From NCBI RefSeq assembly GCF_003987855.1, contig NZ_RXIZ01000008.1, forward strand, positions 132,803 to 196,802: DNA of 64,000 nt, given 5' to 3'. Source of the stretch: Hyphomicrobium sp. GTDB taxonomy: Bacteria > Pseudomonadota > Alphaproteobacteria > Rhizobiales > Hyphomicrobiaceae. The position numbers were made by a program, and so were the translations under genes. Below, piece by piece: positions 27,267 through 33,958 of this stretch (the first letter of the stretch is position 1; each line of letters starts with the position of its first letter). The notes under the pieces are model-generated. The model ran no database searches, was not told the DNA's origin, and saw only the letters and a program-made list of their open reading frames with translations.

Positions 27267-28451
27267 CTAGTTGGTCCGGACCGCCTGGTCCTTCGGATTG
27301 GAAGCTTCGAGTTGCTGCGGCGTCACCTTCGCGCCGGGCCGAACGCGCATCAGTCCGTCGACAACAACGGTATCGTCCGGGCTTAGACCAGCCGTGATGA
27401 CACGCAAGCCGTCAACTACGGGACCAAGGGTGACATACTTGGGCGCGGCGACGTTGTCCTTACTTATGGTATAGACGAACTTGCGGACCTGCTCGGTGCC
27501 GATCGCGGTATCCGGCACGAGAAGCGCCTCCGCGGGCTTGTGGGCCGCGAGCCGGATGCGTCCGAACATGCCCGGCGTAAGTCGCCCGTCGGCATTCTTG
27601 AAGATGGCTCGGCCTCGGATCGTGCCAGCGTTCGTGTCAATGGCGTTGTCGACGAAGTCGATGCGACCCTGGTGCACGAAATCCTTTTCATCGATCAGCT
27701 TCAACTCAGCGGTGAGGCTCAGGCCGCGATCCACGCTGTCAGCGCCCTGCACGGAGGCGGCGTTGAGGTATCGCAGATAAGATGCCTCATCCATCGTGAA
27801 CTCAAAGCGAATTGGATCGACGGAAACGATCGTGGCGAGCAACGTCGTGCTGCCCGATGTGCCGCCGGTCACGAGGTTGCCGATCGAGACGCGGCGATCG
27901 CCGATGCGTCCGGCGATTGGAGCGGTGAGTTCGGTGAACTGCAGGTCGAGATCGGCCTGCCGCGTCGATGCCTCTGCCGCCGTGAGATTGGCTTGCGCGA
28001 CCCGCTCTGCCTGAACACGCTGATCGAGCGTCTGCTGCGTTATCACTGTGCCAACCGGCAGGTTCTTGCCGCGCTCGAGATCGGCCTGGGTGAATGCGAG
28101 GTTGGCCTTCCCCTGCTCGATCGTCGCTTTCGCTTGATCAAGGACCGCTTGGAACGGGCGTCGATCGATCGTGAAGAGCGGATCACCGACCTTGACCATC
28201 TGGCCGTCGGTAAAATGGATCTTATCGAGATAGCCCGAGACGCGGGCCCGCACCTCGACGTAATCATAGGCTACGAAGCGGCCGACATACTCGTCGTAGT
28301 CAGTCACCACTTTTTTCGTCGGCTTGGAAACGGTGACCTGGGGTGGCGGCGGAGCAGCAGCCTGCGTGCCGGACTTTTGCTCGCTGCAGCCAGCCAGCCC
28401 CGCGAGCAGGAGCAGCACAGACGCCGCGGCGGTGGCAAATCGGTGGGTCAC
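27267..28451 (-). CDS. RND efflux periplasmic adaptor lipoprotein (MexE/AcrA-like)
   Basis: A membrane-fusion protein. The start is taken as GTG at 28451, with GGAG 9 bases upstream, because it places a signal peptide directly before the lipobox LAGLAGC. The ATG at 28565 would add 38 non-signal-like residues and run into the operator region. After the acylated Cys come the barrel-sandwich lipoyl-like half (VEVRARVSGYLDKIHF...VKVGDPLFTID), the alpha-helical hairpin (QAKATIEQGKANLAFTQ, QANLTAAEASTRQA), the second lipoyl half (LTAPIAGRIGDRRV) and a beta-barrel. It links the permease to an outer-membrane channel. Confidence 0.93.
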   Translation of the reverse strand: MTHRFATAAASVLLLLAGLAGCSEQKSGTQAAAPPPPQVTVSKPTKKVVTDYDEYVGRFVAYDYVEVRARVSGYLDKIHFTDGQMVKVGDPLFTIDRRPFQAVLDQAKATIEQGKANLAFTQADLERGKNLPVGTVITQQTLDQRVQAERVAQANLTAAEASTRQADLDLQFTELTAPIAGRIGDRRVSIGNLVTGGTSGSTTLLATIVSVDPIRFEFTMDEASYLRYLNAASVQGADSVDRGLSLTAELKLIDEKDFVHQGRIDFVDNAIDTNAGTIRGRAIFKNADGRLTPGMFGRIRLAAHKPAEALLVPDTAIGTEQVRKFVYTISKDNVAAPKYVTLGPVVDGLRVITAGLSPDDTVVVDGLMRVRPGAKVTPQQLEASNPKDQAVRTN

Positions 28452-28654
28452 GCGGTTTTTCTCCAGCCTGGATGTCTTGACGGAGCCGAAAGTGGACGCT
28501 GATGCGTGCAGCAGGCGACCGTTGGTTGGCGGCTCCACACGCAAAACACGACCGCCGTCAGACATAATACTCAGAAGACGGCACCCGGTGGCACGGACCG
28601 CGCCAAACGTCGAATGACAGTCCCGGTAAGTCGTGATAGCGATGGCAAGTGGAG

Positions 28655-28668
28655 TTACCGATCGGTAA
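28655..28668. promoter_or_regulatory. Palindromic operator, probable TetR-family binding site
   Basis: TTACCGATCGGTAA is a perfect 14-bp palindrome in the 255-base gap between the RND adaptor start and the TetR-family start. Its position and its TTACCG/CGGTAA arms fit TetR-family operators of efflux loci. A further half-site-like CCGGTAA occurs at 28623-28629. Confidence 0.7.
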
Positions 28669-28706
28669 GAGTGCTAACGGCCATCAACTTTTTCGTCAAG
28701 TGGGCA

Positions 28707-29357
28707 ATGGTCACGACACACGACAGGGAATTGCGCGATCTCAGTAAGTTGCGCGCGGCTATCGCAGGCAAGATCGAAGGAAAATCTCCGCGCGAGCGCA
28801 TCTTGCTGGCGGCTTGCGAGCTTTTCTATCGCTATGGCGTGCATCCCGTCGGCGTTGAAGCAATTGCCGAGACGGCGCTTACGAACAAGATGACCCTTTA
28901 TCGGCACTTCAGGTCCAAGGACGACCTGATCGTCGCGTTCGCCGAGCAGCACGCGGCGCAGTACAGCGAAGTGCTTCATCGATTGCTCGGCGGCTCGGGC
29001 ACACCCGAGCAGAAGCTGAAGTCTTGGGTCGATCACGTCGAAGACGTTCTCACCAACGAGAGAGAACGCGGTTGCGCGCTTGCCAATGCTGCCGTTGAAC
29101 TCGATCCGAAGCATCCGGCGCGCGCGGTGATCGAAGAATACAAGCAACGCAAGTACGACACCCTCGTCGCGGCATTTCGTGCCGCGCATTACCGCGAGCC
29201 GGAACGCCTAGCGGACGAAGTCTTCCTTCTGTTCGAGGGCGCGCGGATAAGCCTGCAGTGCGGCAGCGCCGGACCTGTATCGCGGGTCGTTTCGATGCTG
29301 CGAACGCTTCTTGCGACAAGTCCACGCCTCGAAGCAACTGCTCTGCCCACGGAATAG
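28707..29357 (+). CDS. TetR family transcriptional repressor, probable regulator of the RND pump
   Basis: A protein of 216 residues from the ATG at 28707. The frame is open to 28506, but those extra residues would span the operator and do not look like protein. The N-terminal DNA-binding domain is RERILLAACELFYRYGVHPVGVEAIAETALTNKMTLYRHFRSKDD, shown by its segments ERILLAACELF, GVEAIAE and TLYRHFRSKDDL. The C-terminal ligand-binding domain (about 80-205) includes a CALANAAVEL helix common in TetR_C members. It is divergent from the efflux operon with a perfect palindrome between, so repression of the pump and itself is the simplest model. Confidence 0.9.
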   Translation: MVTTHDRELRDLSKLRAAIAGKIEGKSPRERILLAACELFYRYGVHPVGVEAIAETALTNKMTLYRHFRSKDDLIVAFAEQHAAQYSEVLHRLLGGSGTPEQKLKSWVDHVEDVLTNERERGCALANAAVELDPKHPARAVIEEYKQRKYDTLVAAFRAAHYREPERLADEVFLLFEGARISLQCGSAGPVSRVVSMLRTLLATSPRLEATALPTE

Positions 29358-29431
29358 GCGCAGCGCCCAAGCCGAGGGCAACGTCGCCCGAGGCACGTGG
29401 AAAAAGCCGTGCAATTGCGGCAAATTCAAAA

Positions 29432-29447
29432 TGGCACAGCTCGTGCA
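29432..29447 (+). promoter_or_regulatory. Candidate sigma-54 (RpoN) -24/-12 promoter of the guanidine operon
   Basis: TGGCACAGCTCGTGCA matches the consensus TGGCAC-N5-TTGCW with one mismatch (G for the first T of the -12 box). GG and GC have exactly the required spacing. Transcription would start about 11 bases later, near 29457, which is the 5' edge of the riboswitch aptamer. Sigma-54 promoters typically serve nitrogen-scavenging genes via NtrC. No convincing NtrC palindrome was seen in the preceding 75 bases. Confidence 0.6.
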
Positions 29448-29457
29448 GTGCTTCCTG

Positions 29458-29566
29458 CATAACGCCTCTAGGGTTCCGGCTTTCACGAGCGCCTGGTCCG
29501 AGAGAGGCTCTCCCGCTTCGCTGTCCGCGCGGCGGAGCCACGGCGGGATAAAAGCCCGGGAGACCT
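29458..29566 (+). ncRNA. Guanidine-I riboswitch aptamer (ykkC class, subtype 1)
   Basis: The strongly conserved ykkC blocks occur in order and with normal spacing: CTAGGGTTCCGG at 29468-29479, CTGGTCCGAGAG at 29493-29504, and ACGGCGGGATAAAAGCCC with the GGGAGA tail at 29540-29563. Guanidine-I riboswitches bind the guanidinium ion and turn on guanidine export or degradation genes. The aptamer precedes a complete uptake and degradation operon, as expected for the carboxylase-associated group. It lies 138 bases upstream of the first start codon. Confidence 0.95.
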
Positions 29567-29589
29567 ACACCGCGAGTTGCTTCGGCTCT

Positions 29590-29647
29590 CGAACGGACAG
29601 GCCTCCCGCTGTGCGCATCTCTCGCGCGGATTGAGGTCTCCCGTTCG
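29590..29647 (+). promoter_or_regulatory. Riboswitch expression platform hairpin
   Basis: CGAACGG (29590-29596) pairs with CCGTTCG (29641-29647). After a small internal loop, AGGCCTC (29599-29605) pairs with GAGGTCT (29633-29639). The 3' arm contains AGGTCTCCCG (29634-29643), which is also a perfect 10-base complement of the aptamer tail CGGGAGACCT (29557-29566). The two pairings exclude each other, so ligand binding should free the 3' arm to form this hairpin. No U-run follows, so control of translation or of Rho access is likelier than intrinsic termination (inference). Confidence 0.55.
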
Positions 29648-29703
29648 CGCCACCGACGCCCCTTGCGGTCCGACAGTGACCAGCACAAGGACAGGGGTTA
29701 GCA

Positions 29704-30768
29704 ATGCGCTTTTCCGCGAAGACACTTCTGAAGGGTGTGATCGGCGCCGCGGCTGTGATGGGGTTCGCCCTCTCGCCTGCCAGTGCCGCCGAGAAGAAAG
29801 ATTTCAAGGTCGCCTGGTCGATCTACGTCGGCTGGATGCCATGGGGCTACGCCGCCGACTCCGGCATCGTGAAGAAGTGGGCCGACAAATACGGCATCAA
29901 CATCGAGGTCAAGCAGTTCAACGACTACGTTGAATCGATCAACCAGTACACGGCTGGTTCGTTCGACGCCGTGACCGTTACGAACATGGATGCGTTGTCC
30001 ATTCCGGCGGCGGGCGGCGTCGATACCACCGCTGTCATCGTGGGCGACTTCTCCAACGGCAACGACGCGATCATTCTCAAGAACAAGGACAAGCTCGCGG
30101 ACATCAAGGGTCAGAACGTCAACCTCGTCGAATTTTCTGTCTCGCATTACCTGCTTGCCCGAGCGCTCCCGTCGGTAGGGCTGTCCGAGAAGGACTTGAA
30201 GGTCGTCAACACCTCCGACGCCGACATGGCGGCAGCCTACAAGACCAAGGACGTTACGGCGGTTGTCACGTGGAAGCCGATCGTCTCGACCATTCTCGAA
30301 TCTCCTGATGCTCATAAGGTCTTCGACAGCTCACAGATTCCTGGCGAGATCATGGACCTCATGGTCGTCAACACGAACGTGCTGAAGGACAATCCGAAGT
30401 TTGCGAAGGCGCTCGTCGGTATCTGGTATGAGACGCTTGCGACGATGAAGGACGGCACCAAGTCCAAAGAGGCGATGGCGAAGGCGTCAGGCACCGATCT
30501 TAAGGGCTTCGACGAGCAACTCGCGACCACGAAGCTGTTCTCCGATCCCAAGGATGCCGTGGCCTTCACCTCGGGCGATCAGATCAAGAAGACGACCGAG
30601 CTCGTGTCGAAATTCTTGTTCGAGAAATCGCTGCTCGGCAAGGACGCCAAATCGCCGGAAGCAATCGGCGTCGAGTTCCCCGACAAGAGCGTCTTCGGCG
30701 ACAAGGGGAACGTGAAATTCCGTTACGACGCGACCTTCATGAAGGAAGCCGAAGACGGGAAGCTCTGA
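29704..30768 (+). CDS. ABC transporter substrate-binding protein, putative guanidine ('urea') uptake
   Basis: A periplasmic binding protein of 354 residues with a signal peptide (about 1-29, ending SPASA-AEKK) and a nitrate/sulfonate/taurine-like two-lobe fold: AWSIYVGWMPWGYAADSGIVKKW, DAVTVTNMDALSIPAAGG, and VNLVEFSVSHYLLARAL in segments. It matches the family usually named 'putative urea ABC transporter substrate-binding protein', found beside urea-carboxylase genes. The riboswitch upstream makes guanidinium the likelier ligand (inference). The ATG has AGGGG 8 bases upstream, and it is the first gene of the operon. Confidence 0.9.
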   Translation: MRFSAKTLLKGVIGAAAVMGFALSPASAAEKKDFKVAWSIYVGWMPWGYAADSGIVKKWADKYGINIEVKQFNDYVESINQYTAGSFDAVTVTNMDALSIPAAGGVDTTAVIVGDFSNGNDAIILKNKDKLADIKGQNVNLVEFSVSHYLLARALPSVGLSEKDLKVVNTSDADMAAAYKTKDVTAVVTWKPIVSTILESPDAHKVFDSSQIPGEIMDLMVVNTNVLKDNPKFAKALVGIWYETLATMKDGTKSKEAMAKASGTDLKGFDEQLATTKLFSDPKDAVAFTSGDQIKKTTELVSKFLFEKSLLGKDAKSPEAIGVEFPDKSVFGDKGNVKFRYDATFMKEAEDGKL

Positions 30769-30814
30769 GCACGCCTTCTCTCATCTCTTAACATCCTGCA
30801 GGAAGGCGAACGTC

Positions 30815-31633
30815 ATGCGCGCCATCAATTACCGTCCGGATAGAACGTGGCGCTTTGCGCTTGCCTTCCTGCCCTTCGCACTTCTTTGCCTCGCCTACGT
30901 CGTCGGTTCGGGCGTTCGCCTCGCCGAAAACCCCAACGACAAACTTCTTCCAAGCTTCTCGAAAATGGGGGAGGCGATTGATGACTACGCGCTGAAGCCA
31001 GACGCGCGAACGGGCGACTACCTGCTCTGGGAAGACACTGGCGCCAGTCTCACGCGTCTTCTCACCGGCCTCGCAATCTCCACCCTCATCGCGCTTGTGC
31101 TTGGCATCGTTCTCGGCCTCTTGCCCGTGGCCGGCGCTACGTTTGCACCGGTGATCGCTGTCTTATCGATGGTTCCACCTCTGGCATTGCTTCCGATCCT
31201 CTTCATTGTCATGGGGCTTGGCGAAGCATCGAAGATCGCGTTGATCGTGATCGGCACATCGCTCAAGCTCATCCGCGATATCTCGCTTCGCGTGGAGGAC
31301 ATTCCTCGCGAGCAGCTCATCAAGGCGCAGACGCTTGGCGCCTCGAGCCTGCAGATCGCGCTTCGAGTAATTCTGCCGCAGACGCTTCCGAGGCTGATCG
31401 ACTCGGTCCGTTTCGAGATCGGCCCAGCGTGGCTGTTCCTGATTGCCGCCGAAGCGATCGCGGCCGATTCTGGTCTCGGCTATCGCATCTTCCTCGTGCG
31501 CCGATATTTGTCGATGGATGTGATCCTGCCATACGTCGCCTGGATTACTCTCCTCGCCTTCCTTATGGACCTCGGCCTGCGCCTGCTGCAGCGAAAAGCC
31601 TTCCCCTGGTTTGCGCAAGCGAGGGCGGCATGA
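30815..31633 (+). CDS. ABC transporter permease, putative guanidine uptake
   Basis: A protein of 272 residues with about six membrane helices and the BPD_transp_1 fold of TauC/SsuC-like permeases. The cytoplasmic coupling loop EDIPREQLIKAQTLGASSLQ, with the EAA-like ...QTLGA..LQIALRVILPQTLPR, is clear. A larger than usual segment between the first and second helices (about residues 30-75) is typical of the urea-carboxylase-associated subfamily. It follows the binding protein by 46 bases and overlaps the ATPase gene by four bases (ATGA), which indicates translational coupling. Confidence 0.9.
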   Translation: MRAINYRPDRTWRFALAFLPFALLCLAYVVGSGVRLAENPNDKLLPSFSKMGEAIDDYALKPDARTGDYLLWEDTGASLTRLLTGLAISTLIALVLGIVLGLLPVAGATFAPVIAVLSMVPPLALLPILFIVMGLGEASKIALIVIGTSLKLIRDISLRVEDIPREQLIKAQTLGASSLQIALRVILPQTLPRLIDSVRFEIGPAWLFLIAAEAIAADSGLGYRIFLVRRYLSMDVILPYVAWITLLAFLMDLGLRLLQRKAFPWFAQARAA

Positions 31634-32469
31634 ACGCCATCGTCTTCGACAAGGTCTGGAAAGAGTACGGCGATCACGTCGTTCTCGAGCAGATTGATCT
31701 CGAGATTGCACCACGTGCGTTCGTGGCGCTCGTCGGCCCATCCGGGTGCGGGAAGACGACGTTCCTGCGGATGCTGCTTGGCGAAGAGAGCCCGACACGC
31801 GGCAGAATCTTAGTTGGCGGGGTGCCCTTGAAGCCCGAGCCCGATGCGGATCGCGGCGTCGTGTTCCAGAAATATTCCGTATTTCCGCACCTGACCGTGC
31901 TGGGCAACGTAATCATCGGGCGTGAATTCGAACGCGCGGGCGGCCTTGGTCGACTATTCGGATCAAAGAGGAAGCAGGCCGAAGACGAGGGCCGCGAGCT
32001 TCTCAAGGAGGTGGGGCTCACGGGACATGAAAGCAAGTATCCTGCGGCGCTATCGGGCGGCATGCAGCAGCGCCTCGCACTTGCTCAGGCCTTGATGCGG
32101 CGACCGAAGATACTCCTGCTCGACGAACCCTTCGGTGCGCTCGACCCCGGCATTCGTGCCGATATCCACGTTCTGATGCGCCGCATCTGGAACGAATGCG
32201 AGTTGACCGTCGTGATGGTCACCCACGACCTCCGGGAAGCTTTCGCACTGGGCACTCGCATCATCGCCTTCGAGCGTCCGCGCAATCGTCCGGAAGAAGC
32301 GGATCGCTACGGTGCGCGGCTGTCCGAGGATCTCACACCCGTCACGAACGGGGTCGCGGTTCCGCAAGGCGGCGCGACCATCACCAAGGATATCGAGATC
32401 TGGCCACCCAAGATTGCGGGTTCGCCTGTCTCCCTCGCGCGTAACGGACAGTCATCGTCCCGGGCCTGA
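31630..32469 (+). CDS. ABC transporter ATP-binding protein, putative guanidine uptake
   Basis: An ATPase of 279 residues of the nitrate/sulfonate/taurine (TauB/SsuB) type. Walker A GPSGCGKTT is at 36-44, Q-loop VVFQKYSVFPHL near 78-88, signature LSGGMQQR at 141-148, Walker B ILLLDEPFGALD at 161-172, and the H-loop in VTHDLREA. The start is the ATG overlapping the permease stop, with GAGGGCGG upstream. The frame is open further 5' but there it is a shadow of the permease. About 35 extra residues at the C-terminus contain no known domain. Confidence 0.92.
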   Translation: MNAIVFDKVWKEYGDHVVLEQIDLEIAPRAFVALVGPSGCGKTTFLRMLLGEESPTRGRILVGGVPLKPEPDADRGVVFQKYSVFPHLTVLGNVIIGREFERAGGLGRLFGSKRKQAEDEGRELLKEVGLTGHESKYPAALSGGMQQRLALAQALMRRPKILLLDEPFGALDPGIRADIHVLMRRIWNECELTVVMVTHDLREAFALGTRIIAFERPRNRPEEADRYGARLSEDLTPVTNGVAVPQGGATITKDIEIWPPKIAGSPVSLARNGQSSSRA

Positions 32470-32485
32470 GCCGCAATTTTTCCCG

Positions 32486-32530
32486 CATGGGACGACCCAT
32501 GTCGGCGCACGTCAACCCGGGACGACCCGG
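32486..32530 (+). repeat. Tandem hairpins sharing GGGACGACCC, between ATPase and deiminase genes
   Basis: The 107-base gap holds two perfect inverted repeats with the same core: CATGGGACGACCCATG (32486-32501) and CCGGGACGACCCGG (32517-32530). They have no U-run. They could stabilise or punctuate the operon mRNA, setting different levels of transporter and enzymes. Confidence 0.6.
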
Positions 32531-32576
32531 ACCGGATCGCGGAGCGAGAGATCGACATCTGCGTTGGGAGTGAACG

Positions 32577-33308
32577 ATGGGGAACTTGGTTTATTCCGAT
32601 ACTCTGCCAGGGGGCAAGCACTGGTCGCTTCTCATGCGGCGAAACATGCGGCTTCGGCTCACGGATGTGGAGGGCGGCGCCAACATTGGCATGCTGTTCT
32701 ACAATCCGCAGAACTTGCTGGAGCGTTACAACGCGCCCGACACGCTCAAGTGTCAGCACACTTTCAAGCTGACTGCGGGACATTGCCTCTATTCAGACAT
32801 GGGTCGCATCTTCTGCTCCATCGTCGCCGATACATTCGGCTGGCATGACACGGTGACCGGCAACACGACGAAAGCGATCATCGCCCGCAAGTGGGGCGAG
32901 AAGAGCTATCAATCGGCGCGCAACGACTGGCAGCAGAACGGCCACGATAGCTTTCTGGTCGAGGCCGCCAAGTATGGCCTGACGCGGCGCGACCTTGCGG
33001 CGAACGTCAACTGGTTCAGCAAAATCGTCGTCGCGGAAAATGGCGCGATGTCGCTCGATTCTGCCGCAGCGAAAGCGGGTGCGCAGGTCGAGTTGCGGTT
33101 CGAGATGGACACGCTCGTACTGTTTCACACCTGCCCGCATCCCTTCAATCCCGCGAACAGCTATCCACGCAAACCCGGTCAGTTCGAAATCTTCGAGGGG
33201 CCGCCCGCCAACGATGATGATCCTGCGCGCCTCTCTCGTCCGGAGAACGGTCGCGGCTTTGAGAACAACCGGATCTTTCTTGCCGGGTGCTGCGAGGAGG
33301 CCCACTGA
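32577..33308 (+). CDS. DUF1989 protein UAAP1, putative carboxyguanidine deiminase subunit
   Basis: A protein of 243 residues of the 'urea amidolyase associated protein 1' family. Conserved DUF1989 features include [38 protein letters not shown] and a Cys/His-rich end, [10 protein letters not shown]. Work on guanidine degraders showed that the UAAP1/UAAP2 pair forms carboxyguanidine deiminase (CgdAB), which converts carboxyguanidine to allophanate and ammonia. The gene's place between a guanidine riboswitch operon's transporter and its carboxylase supports this. GGGAG lies 7 bases before the ATG. Its stop overlaps the next start (TGATG). Which subunit it corresponds to is not assigned here. 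Confidence 0.88.
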   Translation: MGNLVYSDTLPGGKHWSLLMRRNMRLRLTDVEGGANIGMLFYNPQNLLERYNAPDTLKCQHTFKLTAGHCLYSDMGRIFCSIVADTFGWHDTVTGNTTKAIIARKWGEKSYQSARNDWQQNGHDSFLVEAAKYGLTRRDLAANVNWFSKIVVAENGAMSLDSAAAKAGAQVELRFEMDTLVLFHTCPHPFNPANSYPRKPGQFEIFEGPPANDDDPARLSRPENGRGFENNRIFLAGCCEEAH

Positions 33309-33955
33309 TGATCAAGGAAAGCACCTTTGCCGATGCCGACGCGATCTATCGGCGCATCGTTCCGGCCGGCGATTATTGGATGCATGTCGTCTGCGAAGGC
33401 GAAACGTTTCGCATTCTCGATCTTGAAGGCAACCAGGCAGCCGACACGCTCTTTTTCAACGCTGACGATCCCGGCGAGCGCTATTCGGCCTCCGATACCA
33501 TTCGCGAGCAAGGCAACATCTATCTAACGGCAGGAACGGTTCTGCTGTCGGACCGATGCCGGCCAATGCTGACGATCACGGCCGACACGGTCGGGCGGCA
33601 CGATACGCTAGGAGGCGCCTGCGCCACCGAGAGCAACACGGTCCGTTATGCGCTCGAAAAAAAGTCGATGCATGCCTGCCGCGACAGCTACATGCTGGCG
33701 ATCGCCGAGAACGAGCACTACGGGCTTTCGAAACGCGACATCGGCCATAACATCAATTTCTTCATGAACGTGCCCGTGACCCCGGACGGCGGGCTGACGT
33801 TCGAAGATGGCCTCTCGGCTCCTGGCAAATACGTCGAGATGACGGCGCACATGAATGTCATCGTGCTGATCTCCAATTGCCCGCAGCTCAACAACCCGTG
33901 CAACGCCTACAATCCCACTCCGATTGAGGTCCTCATCTGGGCGAAGGGGGCCTGA
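33308..33955 (+). CDS. DUF1989 protein UAAP2, putative carboxyguanidine deiminase subunit
   Basis: A protein of 215 residues and a homologue of the preceding gene: [49 protein letters not shown] and the Cys-containing tail [22 protein letters not shown] identify UAAP2 (each motif seen in short pieces). The shared HDT and ADT signatures in the two proteins fit a heteromer. Its ATG overlaps the UAAP1 stop as TGATG, and the carboxylase starts 3 bases after its stop. The tight packing argues for equal expression of both subunits and the carboxylase. Catalytic residues are not established from sequence. Confidence 0.88.
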   Translation: MIKESTFADADAIYRRIVPAGDYWMHVVCEGETFRILDLEGNQAADTLFFNADDPGERYSASDTIREQGNIYLTAGTVLLSDRCRPMLTITADTVGRHDTLGGACATESNTVRYALEKKSMHACRDSYMLAIAENEHYGLSKRDIGHNINFFMNVPVTPDGGLTFEDGLSAPGKYVEMTAHMNVIVLISNCPQLNNPCNAYNPTPIEVLIWAKGA

Positions 33956-33958
33956 CGC

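Noticed and set aside
26220..27386. A 388-codon frame antisense to the RND permease and adaptor
   Set aside because: It is rich in Arg, Asp and His, typical of a shadow of high-GC coding DNA, and spans the junction of two certain genes.
29392..29412. GCAC-N12-GTGC upstream of the sigma-54 promoter as an NtrC site
   Set aside because: The spacing between arms is 12 instead of the 7 in the NtrC consensus, so it is not a credible NtrC box.
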